Assembly (NCBI RefSeq): GCF_018531445.1
Contig: NZ_JAHDTH010000046.1
Span: forward strand, 1 to 41,335
Source of the DNA: Pseudonocardia lacus
Lineage (GTDB): Bacteria > Actinomycetota > Actinomycetes > Mycobacteriales > Pseudonocardiaceae
DNA length: 41,335 bases
Reading direction: 5' to 3'
In this document: piece by piece, positions 34,093 through 41,335 of the stretch
Numbering within the stretch: position 1 is the stretch's first letter
Layout: each line of letters opens with the position of its first letter
Position numbers and translations under genes: made by a program
The notes under the pieces: model-generated
What the model saw: the letters and a program-made list of their open reading frames with translations, nothing else
The model's database searches: none
What the model was told of the DNA's origin: nothing

Positions 34093-34156
34093 CGTTCTCC
34101 CATCGGTTCCGATCGTGTGGTCGTCCACGGGCCCGTCCCGCATTCGTCCCCGCCTG

Positions 34157-36244
34157 TCATTCGTCACCGCCGCGTTCGGCGGTGACGGCCCGCAGCAGCG
34201 GCCGGCTGGCCGCCGAGGCCAGCACCACGAGCAGCAGCCCGACGGCGAGGACCGAACCCAGCAGCACGAGTGCGGCCGGATCGAACACTTCCGTCAGCGC
34301 GACGAACGGCGCAGCGCAGATGAGCCCGAGTGCCAGTGCGATGGCCGCGTTGACGAGCAGCGGGCGCACGGTCTCGATGCGCCGGGCCGCGTCCAGCACG
34401 GCCAGCGGCGTGCCCGCCAGGCGGAGCCTGCGCAGCGTGTCGCGCTGGTCGAGCACCCGCGCCGCGGCCGTCGTCCCGGCCGAGGTGGCGGCGAGCACGA
34501 ACGTGCCGGACAGCACCACCAGCGCGCCCCGGACCAGGTCGCCGACCAGCACGCTGCCCTGGCCGTCGCGCTCGGCCTCGGTGAGCAGCGAGCTGCCCGG
34601 CGCGAGCGGGGCGAGGGCGGTGCGGACCCGGTCGCGGTCGACGCCCGGGCCCGGCACGACGGCGACCTCGCTGCGCGTCGTCGTGACCTCGGCCGCCAGC
34701 TCCTGGTCCGCGAGCCGCCGCTGCACCGCCTCGGCCACCACCGCGGGCCGCCCGTCGCGCGGGTCCATCCGCAGCGCGACGTCGTCCGCGGCCAAGGTCC
34801 CGCTGACCGTCGCGGTCAGCGGGGCCAGGAAGCCGGCCACGAACACCGCCAGGGTGAGCCCGGCCAGCGGCCGGAACGCGCCCTTCGGGTCGTCGAGCAG
34901 CCTGCGCCCGGCCAGCAGCACCGCGGGTGTGCGCGCCGAGCGCGCCATCGCCCGCCCGCACAGCCGCACGACCAGCGGCCCGACCAGCGACGCCGCCCCG
35001 AACAGCGCCAGCATCCCGCCGCCGAACACCAGCCCGGCCACGTCCGGGCTACCGGTCCGCATGACCGCGTTCGCCGCGGCGAACACCGCGACCGCCGCGA
35101 CCACGCCCAGCAGCCGGACCAGCCGCGCCCCGCCCGGGCGGTCCCGCTTGGCCACCCCCAGCGGCCCCACCACCACCTGCCGGGTGCCGCCGACCGCGGC
35201 CAGCGTGGCCAGCAGCGCCACCGCCGCGACGACCACCAGCAGCGCGACGGGCGACGGGCGCAGGTCGTCGGCGTACCAGCCGGAGCCGCCCAGCTCGATC
35301 GCGGCCAGCGCGGGGGCCAGCGCCCACTGCGCCGCGGCCCCGGCGACCGCCGCCGCCGTGGCCACCACGGCGACCTCGGCCACCGCCACCACGGTCACCT
35401 GCCCGGTCCCCGCGCCCAGCAGCCGCAGCGCGGCCAGCCGGCGCACCCGCCGGGCGGCGCTCAACCGGGCGGCCGCGCCGAGCAGCCCCACCGCCGGCAC
35501 CCCCATCAGCACCACGGCGACGACCGTCAGCTGCCGGTACACCTCGATCTCGTCGAGCTGCAGCGGGGAACCGGCGAACGAGTCCAGCGCCGCGCCCCCC
35601 GGCAGCGGCGCGGCCGCGCCCCGCACCGCCACCAGCTCCGCCGGGTCGCGCAGCCCCTCGGCGGCGATCGTCCCGGTCGGGGCGACGCCACCGAACCGGT
35701 CGGCCAACCGGTCGGCCGGCAGCTCCCGCAGCAGCTCGGCCAGCGCGGGCGACACCCACAGCTCACCGGGAGCCGGCACGTGCGGCAACCCGGGCGGGAC
35801 GTCGGCGGGGCCGGTCCCGGTGCCGACCGCCGCCACGTCCACCACCTGCAGCGGCTGCCCGGCGACCCGGTCGGACGTCGTGCGCACCAGCGCCACCGCC
35901 GACGCCGGCACATCCGTCGTCTCCGGGCCCTGCGCCGCCGGGCGCCACCCGGTGCGCGACTCGCGCGCGTCCCAGCCGTGCAGGGCGCCCACCGCCACGG
36001 CGAGCAGCAGCGTGCCGACCGCGACGCCGGCCCCCATCAGCCCGGCCGCCGTCCACGCCCGTCGCCCGCCCAGGCGCAGCAGCCGAAGACTCAACCCCAC
36101 CGCCCGGACCAGCCGTCCGCCGCCCCGCGCCCCCGCGCGTCCCCCCGCCCCCGGTTCAGGAAAGCCACGATGCTGCCCCGTGGGGACCGGAACGTGGCTT
36201 TCCTGAACTCCGGGCGGCGGCGGGGAGGGCGGCGTTGCGCTCAT
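34157..36244 (-). CDS. FtsX/MacB-type ABC transporter permease with repeat-encoded N-terminus
   Basis: The ATG at 36244 overlaps the upstream ATPase stop as ATGA, giving 695 residues. With this start, residues about 13-31 (VQESHVPVPTGQHRGFPEP) come from the family A palindrome at 36154-36208, read in frame. Later in-frame GTG codons, such as the one in VRAVGLSLRLLRL, could be the start if the repeat is untranslated. Membrane segments include AWTAAGLMGAGVAVGTLLLA near the N-terminus, TVVAVVLMGVPAVGLLGAAA, VVVAAVALLATLAAV, and FVLAATSAGTTAAARVL and LVLLGSVLAVGLLLVVLAS near the C-terminus. Two FtsX-like blocks with a large extracytoplasmic region between them fit a fused permease. Substrate unknown. 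Confidence 0.85.
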   Translation of the reverse strand: MSATPPSPPPPGVQESHVPVPTGQHRGFPEPGAGGRAGARGGGRLVRAVGLSLRLLRLGGRRAWTAAGLMGAGVAVGTLLLAVAVGALHGWDARESRTGWRPAAQGPETTDVPASAVALVRTTSDRVAGQPLQVVDVAAVGTGTGPADVPPGLPHVPAPGELWVSPALAELLRELPADRLADRFGGVAPTGTIAAEGLRDPAELVAVRGAAAPLPGGAALDSFAGSPLQLDEIEVYRQLTVVAVVLMGVPAVGLLGAAARLSAARRVRRLAALRLLGAGTGQVTVVAVAEVAVVATAAAVAGAAAQWALAPALAAIELGGSGWYADDLRPSPVALLVVVAAVALLATLAAVGGTRQVVVGPLGVAKRDRPGGARLVRLLGVVAAVAVFAAANAVMRTGSPDVAGLVFGGGMLALFGAASLVGPLVVRLCGRAMARSARTPAVLLAGRRLLDDPKGAFRPLAGLTLAVFVAGFLAPLTATVSGTLAADDVALRMDPRDGRPAVVAEAVQRRLADQELAAEVTTTRSEVAVVPGPGVDRDRVRTALAPLAPGSSLLTEAERDGQGSVLVGDLVRGALVVLSGTFVLAATSAGTTAAARVLDQRDTLRRLRLAGTPLAVLDAARRIETVRPLLVNAAIALALGLICAAPFVALTEVFDPAALVLLGSVLAVGLLLVVLASAASRPLLRAVTAERGGDE
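36154..36208. repeat. Family A palindromic element (X-Y hybrid) near the permease start
   Basis: Fifty-five bases with exact 16-bp arms (GTTCAGGAAAGCCACG at 36154-36169, CGTGGCTTTCCTGAAC at 36193-36208). The left half is X type (ATGCTGCCCC), the right half Y type (GACCGGAA), the mirror arrangement of the copy at 13520. It lies 36 to 90 bases inside the permease reading frame counted from the ATGA start. Confidence 0.9.
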
Positions 36245-36966
36245 GCCGCACCGCCCGTGCGGCCATCACGCAGGACGACCGTGCGGTGGCAGCGGGCCGC
36301 GACCTCGGCGTCGTGGGTGACGACGACGAGCGCGGCGCCCGTGCGCGCCACCAGCCCGGCCAGCAGGTCGATCACGTGCCGGCCGGTGGCGCTGTCCAGC
36401 GCGCCCGTCGGCTCGTCGGCGAACACCACGTCCGGCCCGGTGACCAGCGCGCGGGCGATCGCCACCCGCTGCTCCTGGCCGCCGGACAGCTGCCCGGGCC
36501 TGCGCTCCTCCAACCCGGCCAGGCCGAGCGGGGCGAACCACTTGCGGGCCTCGTCCACCGCCTGCCGGCGACCCATCCCGCCCAGCATCAGCGGCAGCGC
36601 CACGTTCTCGACCGCCGGCAGCTCGGGCAGCAGCTGGCCGAACTGGAACACGAACCCGAACCGCGACCCGCGCAGCCGGGTCCGGCGCGCCTCCGACCAG
36701 CCCTCGATCCGGTCGGCGCCCAGCCACACCTGCCCGCTCTGCGGCACCAGGATGCCGGCCAGGCAGTGCAGCAGCGTCGACTTGCCCGAGCCCGACGGCC
36801 CCGTCACCGCGACCGCCTCGCCCCGGTGCACGGTGATGTCGGCCTCGCGCAGCACGGTCGTGGCGCCGAAGCGGTGGGTGAGCGCGATCCCGCGCAGTGC
36901 GGGCGGCGCGGCGTCCGGGGCGGGGCCCGTGGCCCGGCCGGGGAGCGCGGTGGCGGTGTCCGTCAT
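36241..36966 (-). CDS. ABC transporter ATP-binding protein (MacB/LolD type)
   Basis: ATG start at 36966 (an upstream in-frame ATG at 37002 is possible); 241 residues. Walker A GPSGSGKST, FVFQFGQLLPELPAVEN, signature LSGGQEQR, Walker B VVFADEPTGALD and VVVTHDAEVA are intact. It is first in the transporter operon, coupled to the permease by ATGA. It is divergent from the histidine kinase at 37088, an arrangement typical of envelope-stress or peptide-antibiotic sensing modules in which the two-component system controls the transporter. Confidence 0.92.
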   Translation of the reverse strand: MTDTATALPGRATGPAPDAAPPALRGIALTHRFGATTVLREADITVHRGEAVAVTGPSGSGKSTLLHCLAGILVPQSGQVWLGADRIEGWSEARRTRLRGSRFGFVFQFGQLLPELPAVENVALPLMLGGMGRRQAVDEARKWFAPLGLAGLEERRPGQLSGGQEQRVAIARALVTGPDVVFADEPTGALDSATGRHVIDLLAGLVARTGAALVVVTHDAEVAARCHRTVVLRDGRTGGAA

Positions 36967-37087
36967 GGACGCAGACACTGGCGGTCGACGGCCAGCCCGC
37001 ACCTCGGCCGGACGGCCAGAGCCCCGGCGGGCGGTTCGTACTTCCGGCCGAGGGCGTCGTCGGCCGCGCCCGCACTAGCCTGGCCGG

Positions 37088-38260
37088 GTGATCCGGAGGC
37101 TGCGCTGGTTGCGGCAGCGGCTCGGGCTGATCGCCGAGCTGGTGGCGCTCGGCTTCTGGTTCGCCATCGACGTCGTCATGGGCACGGCCGGCGGTTCGAT
37201 GATGACGATCCCGGCGGCGGTGACGGTCGCCGGGCTGGCGCTGCTGCGCCGCTTCCCCCGGGTGGGCCGCGACGTCGTGGCGGCGCTCGCGATCGCGGTG
37301 TCGCTGGCGTTCACCCTGCAGGCCGAGATCGTCGGTGCCACGCAGGGCGACTACCTCGAGACGATGGTGCTGCGCGGGTTCTCCTTCACCGAGCAGCTGG
37401 CGCTGGCCATCCTGGTGGTCTCCGTGCTGCGCGGCAGCAACCTGCGCACGGCGATGCTGCTCACCGCGGCCGCGGCGGTGGCGATCGTGTGGGCGCCGCT
37501 GGGCCGGATCGCCGGCGAGCTCTCGCTCGCGGTGATCTGCGCGGTGGGCTGGGGCGGCGCGGTCGCCATCGGGCTCGCCCTGCGCGAGGTCGAGACGCGC
37601 AGGCGGGTCGCGCTGGAGGACGTCCGCACCAGCGAGCGCATGGAGCTGGCCCGCGAGCTGCACGACGTCGTCGCCCACCACGTCACCGGCATCGTGGTCG
37701 CCGCGCAGGCCGCGGCCGTGGTCGCCCGCACCTCCCCCGACGACGTCGACCGCGCCCTGACCGCCATCGAGACCGCCGGCACCGACGCGCTGGCCGCGAT
37801 GCGCAGCATGGTCGGGGTCCTGCGCGGCCAGGACGGCGACGGCGCCCGCACCCCCGGTGCCGAGCTCGCCGAGGTGCGCACGCTCGTCGAGCGGTTCGAC
37901 CCGGACGCCCGGATGGTCCGGCTGAGCACCGACCCCGGCCTGGAGCGCGCCGTGTTGCCCGCGGGAGTGGCCGCCACCGGCTACCGGGTGGTGCAGGAGG
38001 CGCTGACCAACGTGCGCCGGCACGCCCCGGAGGCGACCGTCGTCGAGATCGACATCCGGCTGCGCGACCACGCCCTGCACCTGGCGGTGCGCAGCGATGG
38101 CGTGAAGGCGACAGCGACTCCGCGCGGTGGGACCAGCGGGTTCGGCCTGGCCGGGATGGCTGAGAGGGTGTCGGCGCTGAACGGGGACCTGAGCGCCGGG
38201 CCGACCGCGCCGGGGGTGTGGACGGTGGCCGCGCGGCTGCCGCTGGAGGGAGTCCGGTGA
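37088..38260 (+). CDS. NarL-type sensor histidine kinase (HisKA_3)
   Basis: GTG start at 37088; 390 residues. Hydrophobic segments at about 13-32, 38-53, 62-80, 103-115 and 121-165 give an intramembrane-type sensor with minimal external loops. The phosphoacceptor motif is ARELHDVVAHHVTGIVVAAQ (His192). The ATPase domain has VVQEALTNVRRHAPEATVVE and GGTSGFGLAGMAERVSALNG. The stop overlaps the response-regulator start as GTGA. Divergent with the ABC operon starting at 36966, with 121 bases between starts, so the pair probably regulates the transporter. Confidence 0.94.
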   Translation: MIRRLRWLRQRLGLIAELVALGFWFAIDVVMGTAGGSMMTIPAAVTVAGLALLRRFPRVGRDVVAALAIAVSLAFTLQAEIVGATQGDYLETMVLRGFSFTEQLALAILVVSVLRGSNLRTAMLLTAAAAVAIVWAPLGRIAGELSLAVICAVGWGGAVAIGLALREVETRRRVALEDVRTSERMELARELHDVVAHHVTGIVVAAQAAAVVARTSPDDVDRALTAIETAGTDALAAMRSMVGVLRGQDGDGARTPGAELAEVRTLVERFDPDARMVRLSTDPGLERAVLPAGVAATGYRVVQEALTNVRRHAPEATVVEIDIRLRDHALHLAVRSDGVKATATPRGGTSGFGLAGMAERVSALNGDLSAGPTAPGVWTVAARLPLEGVR

Positions 38261-38898
38261 TCCGGGTACTGCTGGCCGACGACCAGGAGATGGTGCGGAC
38301 GGGGTTCCGCCTGATCCTGTCCGCCGAGGACGGCGTGGAGGTGGTCGGCGAGGCCGGCACCGGGGTCGCCGCCGTCGAGCTGGCCCGCAGGCTCAAGCCC
38401 GACGTCGTGCTGATGGACATCCGGATGCCCGACCTCGACGGCCTCGCCGCCACGAAGGCGCTCACCTCCGACCCCGAGCCGCCCCGGGTCGTCGTGGTCA
38501 CCACCTTCGACCTCGACGAGTACGTCTACGGCGCGCTGCGCGCGGGCGCCTGCGGGTTCCTGCTCAAGGACGCCGGGCCGCGGCTGCTGGTGGAGGCGGT
38601 GCGGGCGGCGTCCAACGGCGACGCGCTGGTCTCGCCGTCGGTGACGGTGCGGCTGCTGGAGCACCTGTCCGCCGCGCCGAAGGCCCGCTCCGCGGTGACC
38701 GGGGCGCTCTCACCGCGCGAGCTCGACGTGGTGCGGGCGGTGGCCAGGGGCCGGACGAACTCCGAGATCGCCGCCGAGCTGTTCGTCTCGCTGTCGACGG
38801 TGAAGACCCACCTGACCAACGTGCACGCCAAGCTGTCGACCCGGAACCGGGTCGAGATCGCGGCGTGGGCCTGGGAGAACGGCCTCGTCCAGGACTGA
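38257..38898 (+). CDS. NarL/LuxR-type response regulator
   Basis: The GTG at 38257 overlaps the kinase stop; 213 residues. Receiver: IRVLLADDQEMVRTGFRLIL, D54 in VVLMDIRMPDLDG, VVVTTFDLDEYV and GFLLKDAGP. DNA-binding: LSPRELDVVRAVARGRTNSE and STVKTHLTNVHAKLSTRNRV. It is the cognate partner of the upstream kinase. Followed by a family B palindrome that separates it from a convergent protease gene. Confidence 0.95.
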   Translation: MIRVLLADDQEMVRTGFRLILSAEDGVEVVGEAGTGVAAVELARRLKPDVVLMDIRMPDLDGLAATKALTSDPEPPRVVVVTTFDLDEYVYGALRAGACGFLLKDAGPRLLVEAVRAASNGDALVSPSVTVRLLEHLSAAPKARSAVTGALSPRELDVVRAVARGRTNSEIAAELFVSLSTVKTHLTNVHAKLSTRNRVEIAAWAWENGLVQD

Positions 38899-38903
38899 CC
38901 CCA

Positions 38904-38968
38904 CCGTCGAGAACGAAGTTGTCGTGATCAAAAAGCCCTGTTGATCACGACAGGTTCGTTCTCGACGG
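38904..38968. repeat. Family B palindromic element between convergent genes
   Basis: Arms of 28 bp (38904-38931 and 38941-38968) pair with two mismatches around a 9-base loop; outer parts are CCGTCGAGAACGAA / TTCGTTCTCGACGG and inner parts TGTCGTGATCAA / TTGATCACGACA. It starts 5 bases after the response-regulator stop and ends one base before the protease stop, so it is well placed as a bidirectional terminator. Confidence 0.88.
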
Positions 38969-38969
38969 G

Positions 38970-39893
38970 TCAGCCGAGCTCGGTGGGGACCGCGATCACG
39001 TCGACCATGGCGCCGTTGCGCAGCACCGTCACCGGGAGCGGGACGCCGACCGCGTCGCCGAAGAGCTGGCGCTGGATGCCCTGGGCGTCGTGCACCGGCG
39101 TGCGGCCGACGTCGAGGACCAGGTCGCCGGCCCGCAGCCCGGCCCGCGCCGCCGGGCTGCCCGGGACCACCTCGACCAGGCGCAGGCCGTTGGTGCGGGC
39201 GTAGCGGTCGGCGACCGCGGCCGGGACGGGCGCCGGGCTGCCGACGACGCCCAGGTACGCCCGGCGGACGCGGCCGTCGGCGCGGAGCGCGGCCAGTATC
39301 CGCCGGGTGGTGGCGTTGACCGGCACCGCCAGCCCCAGCCCGACCCCGGCCACCGCGGTGTTGATGCCGACCACCCGGCCGCGACCGTCGGCGAGCGCGC
39401 CGCCGGAGTTGCCGGGGTTGAGCGCGGCGTCGGTCTGGATGACGTCCTCGACGACCCGCCCGGCGCGGCCGCTGCGGGTGGGCAGCGCCCGACCGAGCGC
39501 GCTGACCACACCCGCGGTCACCGAGCCGGCCAGGCCGAGCGGGTTGCCCACCGCCACCACCAGCTGGCCGACGACCAGCTCGTCGGCGTCACCGAGCCGC
39601 GCCGGGGTGGGCAGGCCGGTGGTCGAGCGCGTGCGCAGGACGGCGAGGTCGGACAGCGGGTCGGTGCCGACGACCGCCACGTCGAGCCCGGTGCCGTCGA
39701 CGAACTCCGCGCGGCCGCGGTCGGCGTCGCCGACCACGTGCGCGTTCGTCACCAGCACGGCGCCGTCGTCCGCGTCGACCTCGACGAGCACCGCCGAGCC
39801 GCTGCCCCGCCGCACCTGCACGGCCGCCACGCGGGCGGTGAGTTCGGCGGCGACGGCGCTGACCGTGCGGGAGTAGGAGTCGAGCTCGTCCAC
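38970..39893 (-). CDS. HtrA/DegP-like trypsin-type serine protease with PDZ domain, no membrane anchor
   Basis: The GTG at 39893 is preceded by GGAGGTCCCG; 307 residues. The catalytic triad is H52 (TNAHVVGD), D82 (DLAVLRT) and S163 (NPGNSGGAL). The C-terminal PDZ domain is residues about 215-305 (RLVEVVPGSPAARAGLRAGD and VLDVGRTPVHDAQGIQRQLF). HtrA proteins degrade or refold damaged envelope proteins, and most actinobacterial ones have an N-terminal membrane span. Here the N-terminus (MDELDSYSRTVSAVAAELTA) has neither signal peptide nor span, so the enzyme appears cytoplasmic. It is 50 bases downstream of peptide deformylase on the same strand. Confidence 0.92.
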   Translation of the reverse strand: MDELDSYSRTVSAVAAELTARVAAVQVRRGSGSAVLVEVDADDGAVLVTNAHVVGDADRGRAEFVDGTGLDVAVVGTDPLSDLAVLRTRSTTGLPTPARLGDADELVVGQLVVAVGNPLGLAGSVTAGVVSALGRALPTRSGRAGRVVEDVIQTDAALNPGNSGGALADGRGRVVGINTAVAGVGLGLAVPVNATTRRILAALRADGRVRRAYLGVVGSPAPVPAAVADRYARTNGLRLVEVVPGSPAARAGLRAGDLVLDVGRTPVHDAQGIQRQLFGDAVGVPLPVTVLRNGAMVDVIAVPTELG

Positions 39894-39943
39894 CGGGACC
39901 TCCTGCGGCGATTACACCGTTGCAGGACCAGCGTACGCGCGCT

Positions 39944-40516
39944 TCAGACCTCTTCGGCCTGCTGCGTGGAGGGGTCCCAGGACAGCCCCGGCCTGCCCCA
40001 GCCGTTGCGCCGCACCTGCTTGCGCGCCGCGCGCCCCCACCGCCCGACCAGGCGCTCGACGTAGAGCATGCCGTCGAGGTGGTCGGTCTCGTGCTGCAGG
40101 CAGCGGGCCAGGAACCCGCGACCCTCCACCTCGACCGGCGCGCCGTCGACGTCGACGCCGGTGACCCGGGCCCACTCCGCGCGCCCGGTGGGGAAGACCT
40201 CCCCGGGCACCGACAGGCAGCCCTCGTCGTCCTCGTCCTCGTCGGGCATGCCCTCTGGCCGCTCGGAGGTCTCCAGGACCGGGTTGACCACGACGCCGCG
40301 CACGCGGGTGCGGGTCTGCTCGTCGGGGCAGTCGAAGACGAACAGCCGCAGGTCGACACCGACCTGGTTGGCCGCGAGGCCGACGCCCTCGGCCGCCGCC
40401 ATCGTCTCGAACATGTCCTCGACCAGCGCCTTCAACGATTCGTCGAAGACCTCGACCGGCCGGGTCGGGGTGTGCAGCACCGGATCGCCGATGATGCGGA
40501 TGGGTCGGACCGCCAC
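39944..40516 (-). CDS. def: Peptide deformylase
   Basis: GTG start at 40516; 190 residues. The three family motifs are [10 protein letters not shown] (44-53), EGCLSVPGE with metal ligand C100, and QHETDHLDG with H142, E143 and H146. The enzyme removes the formyl group from the initiator methionine of new proteins, using a metal ion. The acidic insert PDEDEDDEG just before motif 2 is notable. Its divergent neighbours, DUF3263 and LytR_C genes, reproduce the order of Rv0429c-Rv0430-Rv0431 in Mycobacterium tuberculosis. Confidence 0.96.
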   Translation of the reverse strand: MAVRPIRIIGDPVLHTPTRPVEVFDESLKALVEDMFETMAAAEGVGLAANQVGVDLRLFVFDCPDEQTRTRVRGVVVNPVLETSERPEGMPDEDEDDEGCLSVPGEVFPTGRAEWARVTGVDVDGAPVEVEGRGFLARCLQHETDHLDGMLYVERLVGRWGRAARKQVRRNGWGRPGLSWDPSTQQAEEV

Positions 40517-40674
40517 CCGACGAGCCTACTGGGGGCCGCCGCGGGCCAGCGCGCCTGCGCCGGTTCCGTCGGACGAGCGTGGTTCAATGACGCCCGCTAA
40601 TGACAGGCGTGTAATGACACCGCTGTCGTTCGCGATTGTCGTCAGGACGTCGAACGAGGCCGCGAGGAGCGTTG

Positions 40675-40980
40675 ATGGAGTCCGCCACCGGGCGCAGCGC
40701 AGGATCGGCAGGCACCGTCGCGGTCGGCGAGCTCGACCGCCGGGAGCGCGAGATCCTCGCCTTCGAGGGGCAGTGGTGGAAGTACGCGGGGGCCAAGGAG
40801 CAGGCCATCCGCGAGCTGTTCGACATGTCAGCCACCCGCTACTACCAGGTGCTGAACGCGCTGGTCGACCGCCCAGAAGCGCTCGCGGCCGACCCGCTGC
40901 TGGTCAAGCGGCTGCGCCGGCTGCGGGCCAGTCGGCAGCGCACCCGCGCGGCGCGTCGGCTGGGCATCGAGCCCTGGTGA
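40675..40980 (+). CDS. DUF3263 family small protein (Rv0430-like)
   Basis: ATG start at 40675 with GAGGAGCG upstream; 101 residues. The DUF3263 core is ELDRREREILAFEGQWWKYA and SATRYYQVLNALVDRPEAL, then a basic tail (RLRRLRASRQRTRAARRLG). The helix-turn-helix-like middle (AKEQAIRELFDMSATRYYQV) suggests nucleic-acid binding, but no function has been established. Position next to def is conserved across actinobacteria. The 158-base gap to def holds a shared promoter region with short AT-richer words (GTTCAATGACG, GCTAATGACAGG, GTAATGACACC), a threefold AATGAC repetition at about 40584-40618. Confidence 0.93.
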   Translation: MESATGRSAGSAGTVAVGELDRREREILAFEGQWWKYAGAKEQAIRELFDMSATRYYQVLNALVDRPEALAADPLLVKRLRRLRASRQRTRAARRLGIEPW

Positions 40981-41042
40981 CGCAACGATGACCGCAGGGC
41001 ACTCGCCCGACATGCCGGTCATCGTCCGCACTGGAGGCCATC

Positions 41043-41335
41043 GTGACGTCACCCGCTCCGTCCGGAGGGCCGTCCCGTCGTCGGGTCGCCGGCCTGGCCC
41101 TGGTCGGGGTGGGGGTGATCGCCGGGATCATCGGGCTGGCCTCGCTCGCCCTCGACGGCGGCGGTGACGGCCAGGCCGCGGCCCCGCCCGGCGGGGAGAC
41201 GGCGACCGCCGCCCCGCCCACCGACGCCGCGCCGACCACGGTCGCGCCGCCCGCGACCACCATCCCCGTCGCCGTCCCCACGTTCCCGACGACCGCCGCC
41301 CCGGCCCCGCCGCCGGTCACCGCCGCCCCCGCGCC
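41043..41335 (+). CDS. LytR_C / VirR-like envelope protein (3' end outside window)
   Basis: The GTG at 41043 follows GGAGGCCATC. The visible 97 codons encode a short basic N-terminus (SGGPSRRR), one membrane span (VAGLALVGVGVIAGIIGLA) and a long Ala/Pro/Thr-rich stretch continuing to the window edge. The LytR_C domain expected in this family is beyond the window, so the call rests on synteny with Rv0431 (VirR) after def and the DUF3263 gene, plus the topology. VirR-type proteins anchor in the membrane and affect envelope vesiculation in mycobacteria. Confidence 0.75.
   Translation, partial: MTSPAPSGGPSRRRVAGLALVGVGVIAGIIGLASLALDGGGDGQAAAPPGGETATAAPPTDAAPTTVAPPATTIPVAVPTFPTTAAPAPPPVTAAPA

Noticed and set aside
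1..41335. tRNA, rRNA, insertion sequences or prophage genes
   Set aside because: I looked for tRNA-like cloverleaf ends, transposase motifs and phage structural genes and saw none that I could support.

Overview
This window is very GC-rich DNA from an actinobacterium, with many GTG starts and many 4-base ATGA/GTGA stop-start overlaps. Two things point to Pseudonocardiaceae, probably Pseudonocardia: the gene set (mycofactocin genes, an F420-type nitroreductase, several CO dehydrogenase-like molybdenum hydroxylases, and the def/DUF3263/LytR_C junction known from mycobacteria) and several families of near-perfect palindromic repeats. The genus is an inference, because no rRNA is present.

Layout. 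1-2135: the 3' part of an ECF sigma factor with a SnoaL-like domain, then a TerD-vWA fusion gene. 2158-6874 (minus): a coxS-coxL-coxM-coxG operon for a form II (AYRGAGR) molybdenum hydroxylase. 7161-16778 (minus): a mycofactocin locus read mftA-mftB-mftC-OYE-type reductase-OYE-type reductase-mftE-mftF. An alkaline-phosphatase-superfamily gene in the opposite orientation (8844-10022) separates mftE from mftF. I see neither mftD nor an adjacent mftR. 17001-19814: a DUF952-GNAT fusion and an ankyrin-repeat protein. 19855-23162: a TetR regulator with a perfect operator, coupled to a rifampin-phosphotransferase-like enzyme. 23163-26866: a DUF418 membrane protein, a small membrane protein and a NarL-type two-component pair. 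26879-27961: a Ser/Thr protein kinase. 28145-31769 (minus): a second form II molybdenum hydroxylase, order L-S-M. 31837-33185: thiD and a deazaflavin-dependent nitroreductase-like gene. 33316-38898: two ABC ATPases, one FtsX-type permease and a divergent two-component pair. 38970-end: an HtrA-like protease without a membrane anchor, peptide deformylase, a DUF3263 protein and the start of a LytR_C/VirR-like protein.

The most unusual feature is the set of palindromic elements. Family A (outer arms GTTCAGGAAAGCCACG / CGTGGCTTTCCTGAAC, 55 bp) occurs at 8722, 13520, 28050 and 36154, plus a 30-bp-phased array at 11936-12080. In three places it lies in frame inside coding sequence: both mycofactocin-locus flavoprotein reductases, and the predicted N-terminus of the FtsX permease. 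Its halves come in two types that are mixed between copies. Family B (CCGTCGAGAACGA / TCGTTCTCGACGG) occurs at 18159, 23122 and 38904. The copy at 23122 encodes the C-terminal residues and abutting stop codons of two convergent genes. Such elements act both as intergenic hairpins and as exported coding sequence, comparable in concept to the Rickettsia palindromic elements.

Functionally, the locus suggests oxidative metabolism of small molecules. MftA-F would make the redox cofactor mycofactocin, the two OYE-type flavoproteins are candidate partner reductases, and the flanking molybdenum hydroxylases oxidise unknown substrates. One OYE-type protein has lost three of the four cysteines expected to hold its 4Fe-4S cluster. 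No stretch longer than 300 bases lacks a gene.
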